Counted from the stretch's first letter, positions 1-6,713 are shown. The stretch: 8,233 bases of DNA from Pseudomonadota bacterium (GCA_021826565.1 JAKAZJ010000060.1:1-8233), one strand, 5' to 3'. Program-made: numbers and translations. Notes: generated from the letters alone by a model not told the origin.

Positions 1-1628
1 TGGCCTGCCTGGGCGGAGGGATCACCCTGGTCGCGGCCAGCCGACGCTGGAAACACTGGGCGATCATTCCGATCGGCCTGGTCGCGGCGGTGCTGGGGTT
101 CAACCTGATTCGCCTTGCGCTCGGCGCCGATATGGGCGTCGCCAGCCGCGCCGGCTGGCTGCTCGGCCCGTTCGCGCAGGGACAGATCTGGTCGCCGCCC
201 GACTGGGGCGCGCTCGCCGGGCTCCCACTCGCGCGGCTGGTCGCGACCATCCCGCTCGTGCTCACCACCCTGTTGGCTGGGGGGACCACGGCGATCATGA
301 TGCTGAGCGGACTCGAGCTCGAACTGCACCAGACCATCGATATCAATGCGGAGCTGCGCGCGACCGGCTTCGCCACCGTTGGTGCCGGTCTGTTCGGCGG
401 GATCGTGGCGTCCCCGTCGCTGACCTCCACCACGTTGGCTCACGGCCTGGGAGCGCGCGGACGTTCCGCGGGCGTGATCGCAGGCGCGGTCTGCGCCCTG
501 ATGCTGGCCGGGGGAACCGGCATGCTGGGGGCAATCCCGCGCTTCGCGATCGGCGCGCTGCTGGTGTTCAATGGCGCCGAGCGCCTGGTGGACCGGGTCT
601 GGTTCGACCGCCGCCGTCTGCCGCCGCTGGAATGGGGGGCGCTGCTGGCGGTACTGCTGACCGTCGTCTGGGCCGGCTTGCTGACCGGGGTCGTGATCGG
701 CCTCGGCATCACTTTGTTGCTGTTCGTACTCGACTACCGTCAGGTCTCGGTGGTGCGGGTGTCAGCGACCGGGGCCGCGCATCGCAGCAGCGTGATGCGT
801 CCGCTGACCGAGGACGCAGCGCTGCGCGCGGCCGGTGCGGCGATCGGTCTCCTGCGGCTGCAAGGCTACCTGTTCTTCCTCAATACCGCCGCGCTGACCG
901 AGGCGCTGCCGCCAGCCGGGCCGCGCTTCGTGATCATCGATTTTCGCGCCGTCGCCGGAATGGACAGCTCGGCGGGGATGACCGTGCGCCGGGTGCATCA
1001 GATTGCGCGCGAGCGCGGCTATGCGCTGATGCTGACCGGCCTCCGCCCGGCGCTGCGCGCCCGGTTTGTCAGGCTGCATTTGGCGCTCGCCTCCCCCGGC
1101 GTCCCAGAATGGAAGACCGAGGACCTGGCGCTGCAATACGCCGAGGCAACGGTGCTGGAAGCCGCCATCCCCCCCGGAACCGCGCGACCGGCCTCGTTCG
1201 CCGCGCTGTTCGCGGCGACGCTCGATCATCCGGTCGCGCCAGAGCGGATTGCGCCGTATCTCGATCATGGCGCCCTGGCACGCGACGCGGTGTTGATCCG
1301 TCAGGGCGATCGATCCGATTCGATGTCGCTGATCACCGCGGGCCGGGTCGCGGTGCGGCTGGATCAGGCGGATGGGCCGTCGCTGCCGCTCGCCACCGCC
1401 GGTCCGGGAGTGGTGATGGGCGAAATCGGCTTCTACACGGGCGTGCCGCGCACCGCGACCGTGCTGGCCGAGGTCGATACCCGCACCGAAACATTGTCGC
1501 AGGACTCGCTGGCGCGCATGGAGCGCGACGATCCGGCACTGGCGAGCCTGTTCCACCGCCTGATCACCCACATGTTGGCCGACAAGCTGGCGGCGAGCAC
1601 CCGCCAGCAGGCGCAGAGCGGACTCTGA
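1..1628 (+). CDS. SulP-family anion transporter with STAS and cyclic-nucleotide-binding domains (5' partial)
   Basis: The reading frame is open from the first complete codon at base 3, so the gene begins outside the window; the GTG at 90 is an internal valine. Numbering from base 3 gives 541 visible residues. Residues 1 to about 245 are the C-terminal part of the membrane domain, with several hydrophobic helices and a SulP-like ELRATGFATVGAGLFGG stretch (about 117-133). A STAS domain follows at about 279-374, with the conserved DSSA turn at 321-324. A CRP-type cyclic-nucleotide-binding domain fills about 414-529; its phosphate-binding cassette reads GEIGFYTGVPRTATV, with Glu474 and Arg483 in the places that hold the ribose and cyclic phosphate. 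SulP proteins move sulfate, bicarbonate or dicarboxylates across the inner membrane; the substrate cannot be told here. The fused domain suggests transport controlled by cAMP, consistent with the phosphodiesterase 59 bases downstream and the cyclase after it. Family assignment is firm; the regulation is inference. Confidence 0.93.
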   Translation, partial: ACLGGGITLVAASRRWKHWAIIPIGLVAAVLGFNLIRLALGADMGVASRAGWLLGPFAQGQIWSPPDWGALAGLPLARLVATIPLVLTTLLAGGTTAIMMLSGLELELHQTIDINAELRATGFATVGAGLFGGIVASPSLTSTTLAHGLGARGRSAGVIAGAVCALMLAGGTGMLGAIPRFAIGALLVFNGAERLVDRVWFDRRRLPPLEWGALLAVLLTVVWAGLLTGVVIGLGITLLLFVLDYRQVSVVRVSATGAAHRSSVMRPLTEDAALRAAGAAIGLLRLQGYLFFLNTAALTEALPPAGPRFVIIDFRAVAGMDSSAGMTVRRVHQIARERGYALMLTGLRPALRARFVRLHLALASPGVPEWKTEDLALQYAEATVLEAAIPPGTARPASFAALFAATLDHPVAPERIAPYLDHGALARDAVLIRQGDRSDSMSLITAGRVAVRLDQADGPSLPLATAGPGVVMGEIGFYTGVPRTATVLAEVDTRTETLSQDSLARMERDDPALASLFHRLITHMLADKLAASTRQQAQSGL

Positions 1629-1687
1629 CGGCCGCCCCGGCGGATGCGCCGGCGCGCGCCTCTGACCGGACAGAAGGGAGACGACGC

Positions 1688-2659
1688 ATGAGAGTCCTGG
1701 CCGCGGAGGTCAGCACCGCCCTTGCCACACTCGACCCGCCTGCCGCGGTGCGTCGCGCCGGCGACACGGTAGCGGCGCTATGCCGGATGTTGCCGCGTTT
1801 AGAGGCCGAGCCGGCGGCCGACCTCGCTGCATTGCCGTTCCTCAGCGATCCCACTCTGCCGGCCGGGATGACCGGGATCATCCTCGCCGCCTGGCACCGG
1901 CGCCTGGCACGCACCGGCCGGCCCAGCCTGCCCGCGCTGCTGGCCGCGGCGTTCGACGCAATCGGTCTGGGGCCGAGCGCGCCCGAGCGGCGCCTGGCCA
2001 TGCTGGGCGCGGTGCTTGCCCACGCCACCCCGGCGCCACGGTTCCACAATGCGCGCCACACGCGCGAAGTGGTGGCTGATGCGATCTGGCTGGCCGCCGC
2101 CACCTCGGCGCTGCCGACCGCGGATCATGCGCTGCTGCTACTGGCCGCGACCATCCACGATCTTGGTCATGACGGCGGCACCAACACGCGCGCCGACGCC
2201 TTCGGGCAGGTGCGGACGATCCCCTGCCTGCTGGAGGACCGCGCAGTGGCGTTGATCCTGCCCGCCGCGGCGCGGGCCGGGCTGGCGCCGGCGCGCCAGG
2301 CGGACCTGATCGCGATCGTGCGCGCCACCGATATCGCGCTGCGCCCGGCGCTGACCGCGCTGCACGACGCGCCCGGTTTGCCCCCGTCCCTGCTGTCCCG
2401 GCTGGCCGCGCGGCCACGCGCGCTCCGGGTCGCGGCGCTACTGGCCGATGCCGACGTGCTGGCCTCGGCCGGGTTGACGGAGGCGAGCCTGCGCACGCAA
2501 ACGGCACGGCTCGGCGCCGAACGCGGCCGCTGGCTCGCACCGGCCGAGACGCTCGGGTTCTTCGATCACCTGCTCGGCGGGCGCTTCATCAGCAGCGCGG
2601 GTCGGCGTCTGGACAGCAATCTTCAGGCGTTGCGCGCCCGGATCGCGGCGGCGCGGTAA
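1688..2659 (+). CDS. Class I-type 3',5'-cyclic nucleotide phosphodiesterase (PDEase I fold)
   Basis: Probable cytosolic enzyme of 323 residues that hydrolyses a cyclic nucleotide to the 5'-monophosphate. Both class I PDE signatures are visible: FHNARHTREVV (119-129), matching YHNxxHAxDV, and HDLGHDGGTN (157-166), matching HDxxHxGxxN. By analogy with animal PDEs, His120 would be the general acid and His124, His157, Asp158 and a later Asp (254 or 256, in LLADADVLAS) the metal ligands. The invariant purine-gripping glutamine of animal PDEs (SQVGFIDYI) seems replaced by Thr288 in ETLGFFDHL, so nucleotide choice is uncertain. Residues 1-100 match nothing I recognise; there is no signal peptide or membrane helix. 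The ATG at 1688 is chosen because AAGGGAG (1674-1680) sits 7 bases before it. The frame stays open upstream to 632, but that part only shadows the transporter gene. Probably co-transcribed with the transporter. Most bacterial cAMP phosphodiesterases belong to other classes (CpdA type), so this is an unusual choice. Confidence 0.88.
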   Translation: MRVLAAEVSTALATLDPPAAVRRAGDTVAALCRMLPRLEAEPAADLAALPFLSDPTLPAGMTGIILAAWHRRLARTGRPSLPALLAAAFDAIGLGPSAPERRLAMLGAVLAHATPAPRFHNARHTREVVADAIWLAAATSALPTADHALLLLAATIHDLGHDGGTNTRADAFGQVRTIPCLLEDRAVALILPAAARAGLAPARQADLIAIVRATDIALRPALTALHDAPGLPPSLLSRLAARPRALRVAALLADADVLASAGLTEASLRTQTARLGAERGRWLAPAETLGFFDHLLGGRFISSAGRRLDSNLQALRARIAAAR

Positions 2660-2675
2660 CGGGGAAGGGATCTGG

Positions 2676-2704
2676 TTGCGACGCGGCCGTCTCTGTTGTA
2701 ACCT
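2676..2704 (+). promoter_or_regulatory. Weak candidate sigma-70-like promoter before the cyclase
   Basis: TTGCGA (2676-2681) is followed after 17 bases by TAACCT (2699-2704). This matches four of six -35 positions and three of six -10 positions, in the 89-base gap between the phosphodiesterase and cyclase genes. It would let the cyclase be transcribed apart from the two genes before it. A start near 2711 would leave out the 5' arm of the hairpin at 2702-2740. The match is poor and could be chance. Confidence 0.22.
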
Positions 2705-2740
2705 CCTGCCGGGACCGTACGCGGTGCTCAAGGGCGGAGG
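2702..2740 (+). promoter_or_regulatory. Two-tier hairpin covering the cyclase Shine-Dalgarno sequence
   Basis: The ribosome-binding site of the cyclase is GGAGG at 2736-2740, 8 bases before the GTG start at 2749. CCTCC at 2702-2706 is its exact complement. GCC (2708-2710) also pairs with GGC (2733-2735), giving an eight-pair GC-rich stem with one bulged U at 2707. Inside the loop, ACCG (2714-2717) pairs with CGGT (2722-2725) around a UACG tetraloop of the stable UNCG type. When folded, the mRNA would hide the ribosome-binding site, so translation could depend on structure, temperature, ligand or the passage of upstream ribosomes. The pairing is read directly; the control is inference. Confidence 0.5.
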
Positions 2741-2748
2741 GGGCTCTC

Positions 2749-3777
2749 GTGAGCGACGAGCCGGATCGCAAGCTGGCGGCCATTCTGGCCGCGGACATGG
2801 TGGGTTTCTCGCGCCAGCTCGGCCAGGACGAGGCCGGCACGCTCGCCCGCCTCGACCATGCCAGGCGCGCCACGATCGATCCCGCCATCGCCACCCATCG
2901 CGGCCGGATTTTCAAGCTGATGGGTGACGGCATCCTGGCCGAGTTCCCGAGCGCGGTCCTGGCGTTGCGCGCCGCAATCGCGATCCAGACCGGCCTCGGC
3001 GCGCACAACCGCGCGCTGGCCGAGGGCGAACGGATGGTGCTGCGCATCGGCGTCCATCAGGGCGAGGTCGTGATCGCCGGCGAAGACCTGCTCGGCGACG
3101 GGGTCAATGTCGCCGCGCGGATCGAGCCGCTCGCTCCAGCCGGCGGGATTTGCGTCTCGGCGCGGGTATATGAGGATTCGATCGGCAAACTGCGTCTGGG
3201 GTTTCAGGATCTGGGCGACCGCCCGCTCAAGAACATCGACCGCCCGGTTCGCGTCCTGCGTGTGTTGCTGCCCGGGGAGGACGCGATCGCGCCGGAACCG
3301 GAACCGTTCGCCGAGCGAACCATGGTACGCGCTGCCGTCGACGCTGCCGAGCGCACCTATGTGCGCGTCGCGGTCCCGCGGCGGCGCCATGTGCTGCTGC
3401 TCTCCGACCCGACCGGCGCCTCCCGCATGGTCCCGCTCGGCACCACGCCGCTGACGATCGGGCGGATCCCGCCCTGTGGACTGGTGCTGGACGACCGCGA
3501 GGTCTCGCGCCAGCACTGCCGGATCGAGATCGCGGGCGAGCACGTGGTGCTGACCGACCTGCAATCCACCAATGGCACGTTCCTGGACGGACAACGGATC
3601 GCGGTGCCGACCCGGCTGGCACCGGGCGCGCGGATCGTGCTGGGCCGGCACGGGCTGGTGTACGAGCGCGAGGAACTGGAAGCCGATCCGGAAGCGACCG
3701 GCACCGCGCACCGCATCACCGTCAGCCCGCCCAAAATCAGCCTGACCGGGCGCGTGGCCGCCGTCGAGGCCGGCTGA
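2749..3777 (+). CDS. Class III adenylate cyclase with C-terminal FHA domain
   Basis: Predicted cytosolic enzyme of 342 residues making cAMP from ATP. The cyclase domain occupies about 7-172. Asp16 (AADMVGFS) and Asp60 (KLMGDG) are the two metal-binding aspartates. Lys56 and Asp113 sit at the adenine-specifying positions, which favours ATP over GTP. Asn120 and Arg124 (GDGVNVAAR) are the transition-state residues, so the site looks complete and active as a homodimer. A linker at about 176-212 holds a duplicated AERTxVRxAV motif. The FHA domain follows at about 214-306, with its phosphothreonine-binding residues present: Gly238-Arg239, SRQH (253-256) and TNGTFLDG (274-281). There is no membrane segment. 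The GTG start follows GGAGG (2736-2740) by 8 bases, and the protein begins where related cyclases begin (RKLAAILAADMVGFS). FHA points to input from a Ser/Thr kinase, none of which is encoded here. With the phosphodiesterase and the cyclic-nucleotide-binding transporter before it, it is the likely synthetic arm of a local cAMP circuit. Confidence 0.94.
   Translation: MSDEPDRKLAAILAADMVGFSRQLGQDEAGTLARLDHARRATIDPAIATHRGRIFKLMGDGILAEFPSAVLALRAAIAIQTGLGAHNRALAEGERMVLRIGVHQGEVVIAGEDLLGDGVNVAARIEPLAPAGGICVSARVYEDSIGKLRLGFQDLGDRPLKNIDRPVRVLRVLLPGEDAIAPEPEPFAERTMVRAAVDAAERTYVRVAVPRRRHVLLLSDPTGASRMVPLGTTPLTIGRIPPCGLVLDDREVSRQHCRIEIAGEHVVLTDLQSTNGTFLDGQRIAVPTRLAPGARIVLGRHGLVYEREELEADPEATGTAHRITVSPPKISLTGRVAAVEAG
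3310..3375 (+). repeat. Duplicated AERTxVRxAV linker motif inside the cyclase gene
   Basis: Two 30-base units, 3310-3339 and 3346-3375, are spaced 36 bases apart. They encode AERTMVRAAV (residues 188-197) and AERTYVRVAV (200-209), identical at eight of ten positions. Most DNA differences lie in third codon positions or in the two variable codons, so the peptide seems to be conserved. It lies directly before the FHA domain, which binds phosphothreonine; Thr191 and Thr203 are therefore candidate phosphorylation sites and FHA ligands. That role is inference. Confidence 0.7.
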
Positions 3778-3787
3778 CCCAAGCCCG

Positions 3788-4624
3788 CTACGGCGCGGTC
3801 CGTGCCCATAGCGCGCGCACCGACCGCATCATCTCCTGGGCTTCCACCCAGCGGTCCGATAATTCGTACCCGTCCGCGCCGGTGATCGCGTAGGGCGGCG
3901 GCCCGAGCTCCACCAGAAACGTCAGCCGCGCGTCCGGACCCGCGCGCCGGCGCCAGGAACGGAACCCGTATTCCCACCACCCCATGAACAGCGCCACCCA
4001 GTCCCGATGCTGGGGAAATCCAAGCTGCACCTGCACCTGCTCGCGTGAGGCCACGCGCCCGTGCAGCCCCCAGCTCTGGTCCAGGACGCGATGGATCAGC
4101 GCGTGGTTCTCCGCGCTCACCGGCCAGGCGAATTCCCGCCCCACCAGATAATGCGACAGATCGGCGGTCAGCCGCAGATCCGGGAAACACTCCAGCAGCC
4201 GCAGGGTGAAGAACAGGTCGGTGGTCATGCGGTCGCGATGGGTCTCGACATGCACCGCCACGCCGGCCCGCTCGGCGAGCCGCCGCCAGCCGTCCAGCAG
4301 CGCGATGCAGTCCTCCAACCGGTGCGGGCGGATATCGGGTTGGAGGTTGACGTGATCGGCACCGAGTTCGGCCACCAGATCGAGGACCGGCGCCAAATCC
4401 TCGACCCGGCTCGGGTAGCACTGCGCCTGCCAGGTCAGGCCGTGGTCGCGCAGAAAACCGGTGACGCGGCGGGCGAAGGCGGGATCGACGAAGCGCACGC
4501 CCGCACCGTCGAACCCGGCGTCGCGGATCATCTGCAATTGGGTCTCGAGCGGCCATTCGGCGCCGTCCGGGCGGCGGCGTTCCATCGCCCAGAGCGACTG
4601 ATAGACGGCAAGGGTCTGCGGCAT
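3788..4624 (-). CDS. Sugar phosphate isomerase/epimerase-like TIM-barrel protein
   Basis: A 278-residue cytosolic protein of the xylose-isomerase-like TIM-barrel superfamily (AP endonuclease 2 fold). The pattern of barrel strands is visible: AGFDGAGVRF (36-45), ADHVNLQPD (89-97), VAVHVETHRD (122-131), LRLTADLSHY (150-159) and ARLTFLVEL (232-240). Glu127, Asp155, His188 and Glu239 sit where this superfamily holds one or two divalent metals at the ends of strands, so the site looks intact. Likely reaction: isomerisation or epimerisation of a sugar or related hydroxy-carbonyl compound; the substrate cannot be named. The ATG at 4624 is chosen because the first strand (TLAVYQSLW) begins right after it. 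No clear Shine-Dalgarno sequence precedes it, and the frame remains open upstream inside the phosphoesterase gene. It starts 67 bases after the phosphoesterase stop codon on the same strand, so co-transcription is likely. Its stop codon faces that of the cyclase with 10 bases between. Confidence 0.82.
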   Translation of the reverse strand: MPQTLAVYQSLWAMERRRPDGAEWPLETQLQMIRDAGFDGAGVRFVDPAFARRVTGFLRDHGLTWQAQCYPSRVEDLAPVLDLVAELGADHVNLQPDIRPHRLEDCIALLDGWRRLAERAGVAVHVETHRDRMTTDLFFTLRLLECFPDLRLTADLSHYLVGREFAWPVSAENHALIHRVLDQSWGLHGRVASREQVQVQLGFPQHRDWVALFMGWWEYGFRSWRRRAGPDARLTFLVELGPPPYAITGADGYELSDRWVEAQEMMRSVRALWARTAP

Positions 4625-4691
4625 GGTGGGACCCGATGGAGCAGCGATCCGGTAGCCTACGCCCGCTGTCGCCGCGGAGTCACCCGTCGGA

Positions 4692-6650
4692 TCACCCCCT
4701 GTGTCCCCCTGGGCTCGGCTCGGTCTTCGGCCGCGGGTTGAAATCCGCCGGCGGGGTGGTGTGGATACCAAGCTGCGCATCCACCGGCACGATGCCGAGC
4801 GCCTTGCACCCATAACCGGTGACCGCCGGCAGCCGATCCACCAGCCGCGCCGGTGTTTCGGCATAGGATGGCGGCAGCGGCGCGGCGCGTCCGGACAGCC
4901 GCGCGGCATCGAAACCGGACAGCAGATCGGTCACGTCCGGGGTCAACGCGTCCTCCGGCCCCAGGTTGGCCTGGTGGAAGCGCAGCCGACCGATCTTCCG
5001 CCCCTCAAGCTCGTCAGGCAGGCTCGCCAGCGGCGGCAGCGCGAACAGGGCATCGACGAATTTCACCACCGAGGCATGATTGCCCACCGCATGGACCACC
5101 GCGTGAACCCGCGCATAGGGCGAGATCAGCAGCAGCGGCACCCGCGGTCCGTCGCTGATGCGGTCTCCATTCGGCCCGTATTGCAACGCCGGCGGCGGGA
5201 CGTGGTCGTAATCGCCTTCGGAATCGTCCCAGGTGATGATGATGGCCGCCTGCTTCCAGTAGCGGCTGGCGGCGATGGCGTTGACCGCGCGCGCCACCAT
5301 TGCCTCGCTGATTTCTGCGTCGGAATAGCCCGGATGGTCGTCATCGCCGAGGAAGCGGCGCTGCACCGCGGCCGCCGGGTCGGCCGGTTTCAGACCGAAG
5401 ATGTTGTCGTAGCCGCCCTTGACGTAGAATACGCCACCGGCTGCCGGCAAGGTGCCGCCCTTCAGCGCGGCAAAGAAATCGGCCAGTCCCCGCAGCTTTG
5501 CCCGCATCACCGGGTTGTTGGCGATGTAGCCGAAATATTGCGGCCCGTTATGATGGGTGATGTAGGACGCGTGCTGACCGGTGGCATCGGTCGGATCGAC
5601 GCTGTCGGTCGGTTCGTGGTCGAACCCTTCCTCGAACCAGCGCCAGTCCACCGCGGCGTGGCCGCCATGCCCGATCGCCGCCACGTCCTGGCGCACATCG
5701 GCCAGATCCGTGGCCGCCCGCGTATCCTGGGTCACCACCCCGGGCAGGCTGCGCCCGGCCAGGGTCAGCGGCAGCGAGGCATAGGTCTGATTGAGCTGGA
5801 TCGGATACGGATGCGCACCGGCGAAATCATGCGCGTTGACGGCGATCTTGTGGGCGGTCGGATCCCGGGGCGAGCCCCAGAGCGGGTCGGCATCGTTGGC
5901 CACCGGCTCGCCGAGGTCATGGTTCGCATCCCACCACGCCGCGGCCGGATGCAGCATCCACTGCGTCACGCCGGTCTGCGCCGCGATGATCGACAGATTG
6001 CCCGGGGTGGAGGGACCGACGATTTCCTGGAAGATATGATCGTACAGGGCGAAGCGGTCGGCATAGCGCCACAGGATCGGCACCGTGTCGCAATCCTCGT
6101 GGGCCATGGCGAGTTCGCCGAACTGCTTGGCTTTCAGGCTCGGCTTGCCGTGCGGAGAATATTTGCGTTCCTCGGCCAGCGCGAAATGGTCCATCAGCGC
6201 GTGGCCGGCCTCGATATCCATCTTGCGGAACAGGATGTCGTGGGAGTGATCGACATCGTCGGTGTCGGCGGCGAACTGCGCGGGGCCGATGCGGAACGGG
6301 CCGATCGTGCCCAGCGTTCCGTCGGTGTTCAGGATCGGCTGGACGAAGCCGGGCGTGGCGACGCCGGGGCGGCTATAGATCCCGTCGGCGCCGGGATAGG
6401 TGCCGAAATAGGAATCGAACGAGCGGTTCTCCTGGTACAGAACGAACACGTATTTGATGTGGCGGCGCACCAGCGCCAGGCGCTGCGCCGCGGTCAGCCC
6501 CGGCTCACGCGCCACCGGCACAAGATAGGCACGCACATCCGGCGTGGGCGCCGTGCGCAGCGGAGCGGCCTGGGCGGCTACGAGACCCAACGCGGCAACG
6601 AGACCCAACGCAGTGGCGCCGACCAGCGCGGCGAGACGGCGGACGAACAT
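4692..6650 (-). CDS. Secreted phosphoesterase, AcpA/phospholipase C family
   Basis: A 652-residue exported phosphoesterase (acid phosphatase/phospholipase C superfamily), likely hydrolysing phosphate esters or phospholipid head groups in the periplasm or outside the cell. A signal peptide is clear: MFVRRL, a hydrophobic core to about residue 25, then AQAAP with probable cleavage near 28-29; the twin Arg-Arg lacks a full Tat motif. Family motifs are YQENRSFDSYFGTYPGADG (72-90) with the Glu74-Asn75 pair, DVDHSHD (132-138), GPSTPGN (212-218) bearing the candidate nucleophile Ser214 or Thr215, and TWDDSEGDYDHVPPP (473-487) with metal-binding acidic residues. The catalytic set looks complete. Length is somewhat above AcpA's (about 500), through insertions in the middle. 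The ATG at 6650 is preferred because GGAGG lies 6 bases before it; ATG 6668 and TTG 6704 have no such site. It lies 63 bases after qmcA and 67 before the isomerase-like gene. The exact substrate is unknown. Confidence 0.9.
   Translation of the reverse strand: MFVRRLAALVGATALGLVAALGLVAAQAAPLRTAPTPDVRAYLVPVAREPGLTAAQRLALVRRHIKYVFVLYQENRSFDSYFGTYPGADGIYSRPGVATPGFVQPILNTDGTLGTIGPFRIGPAQFAADTDDVDHSHDILFRKMDIEAGHALMDHFALAEERKYSPHGKPSLKAKQFGELAMAHEDCDTVPILWRYADRFALYDHIFQEIVGPSTPGNLSIIAAQTGVTQWMLHPAAAWWDANHDLGEPVANDADPLWGSPRDPTAHKIAVNAHDFAGAHPYPIQLNQTYASLPLTLAGRSLPGVVTQDTRAATDLADVRQDVAAIGHGGHAAVDWRWFEEGFDHEPTDSVDPTDATGQHASYITHHNGPQYFGYIANNPVMRAKLRGLADFFAALKGGTLPAAGGVFYVKGGYDNIFGLKPADPAAAVQRRFLGDDDHPGYSDAEISEAMVARAVNAIAASRYWKQAAIIITWDDSEGDYDHVPPPALQYGPNGDRISDGPRVPLLLISPYARVHAVVHAVGNHASVVKFVDALFALPPLASLPDELEGRKIGRLRFHQANLGPEDALTPDVTDLLSGFDAARLSGRAAPLPPSYAETPARLVDRLPAVTGYGCKALGIVPVDAQLGIHTTPPADFNPRPKTEPSPGGHRG
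6580..6615 (-). repeat. 18-base tandem duplication in the signal-peptide core
   Basis: Two adjacent 18-base units (6580-6597 and 6598-6615) match at 15 of 18 positions; the first 14 bases of each are identical. They encode GLVAAL and GLVAAQ-like hydrophobic segments inside the phosphoesterase signal peptide. A copy gain or loss would lengthen or shorten the hydrophobic core by six residues without shifting frame. Confidence 0.7.
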
Positions 6651-6656
6651 ACGAAG

Positions 6657-6661
6657 CCTCC
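6657..6661 (-). promoter_or_regulatory. Ribosome-binding site that sets the phosphoesterase start
   Basis: On the minus strand the sequence reads GGAGG, then six bases, then ATG at 6650. The upstream in-frame candidates, ATG 6668 and TTG 6704, have no comparable site. Starting at 6650 also gives a signal peptide of normal shape, with a short basic n-region. Confidence 0.75.
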
Positions 6662-6713
6662 GAGACATGCGAACAGGTTTCGCGGGTGCTCCGGGGTGGT
6701 GCAAGCGACGATT

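Noticed and set aside
90..92. GTG at 90 as the transporter start
   Set aside because: The frame is open and hydrophobic from base 3, and a SulP protein needs several more membrane helices upstream, so this is an internal valine.
1632..1660. Palindromes CCGCC-CC-GGCGG, GCGCCGGCGC and GGCGCGCGCC between the transporter and phosphodiesterase genes
   Set aside because: Loops are too tight or absent and no T run follows, so they are not convincing as a terminator; such GC palindromes are expected by chance here.
632..1687. Upstream extension of the phosphodiesterase frame into the transporter gene
   Set aside because: The extension is an Arg/Gly-rich shadow of the transporter. A good ribosome-binding site and ATG at 1688 mark the true start.
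2728..3711. 327-codon minus-strand frame opposite the cyclase
   Set aside because: Shadow of the cyclase gene; no family motifs in its product, whereas the plus strand has complete cyclase and FHA motifs.
3357..4556. 399-codon minus-strand frame across the cyclase end and the isomerase gene
   Set aside because: Arg/Ala-rich product with no motifs; the overlapping frame at 3788-4624 has the full TIM-barrel pattern.
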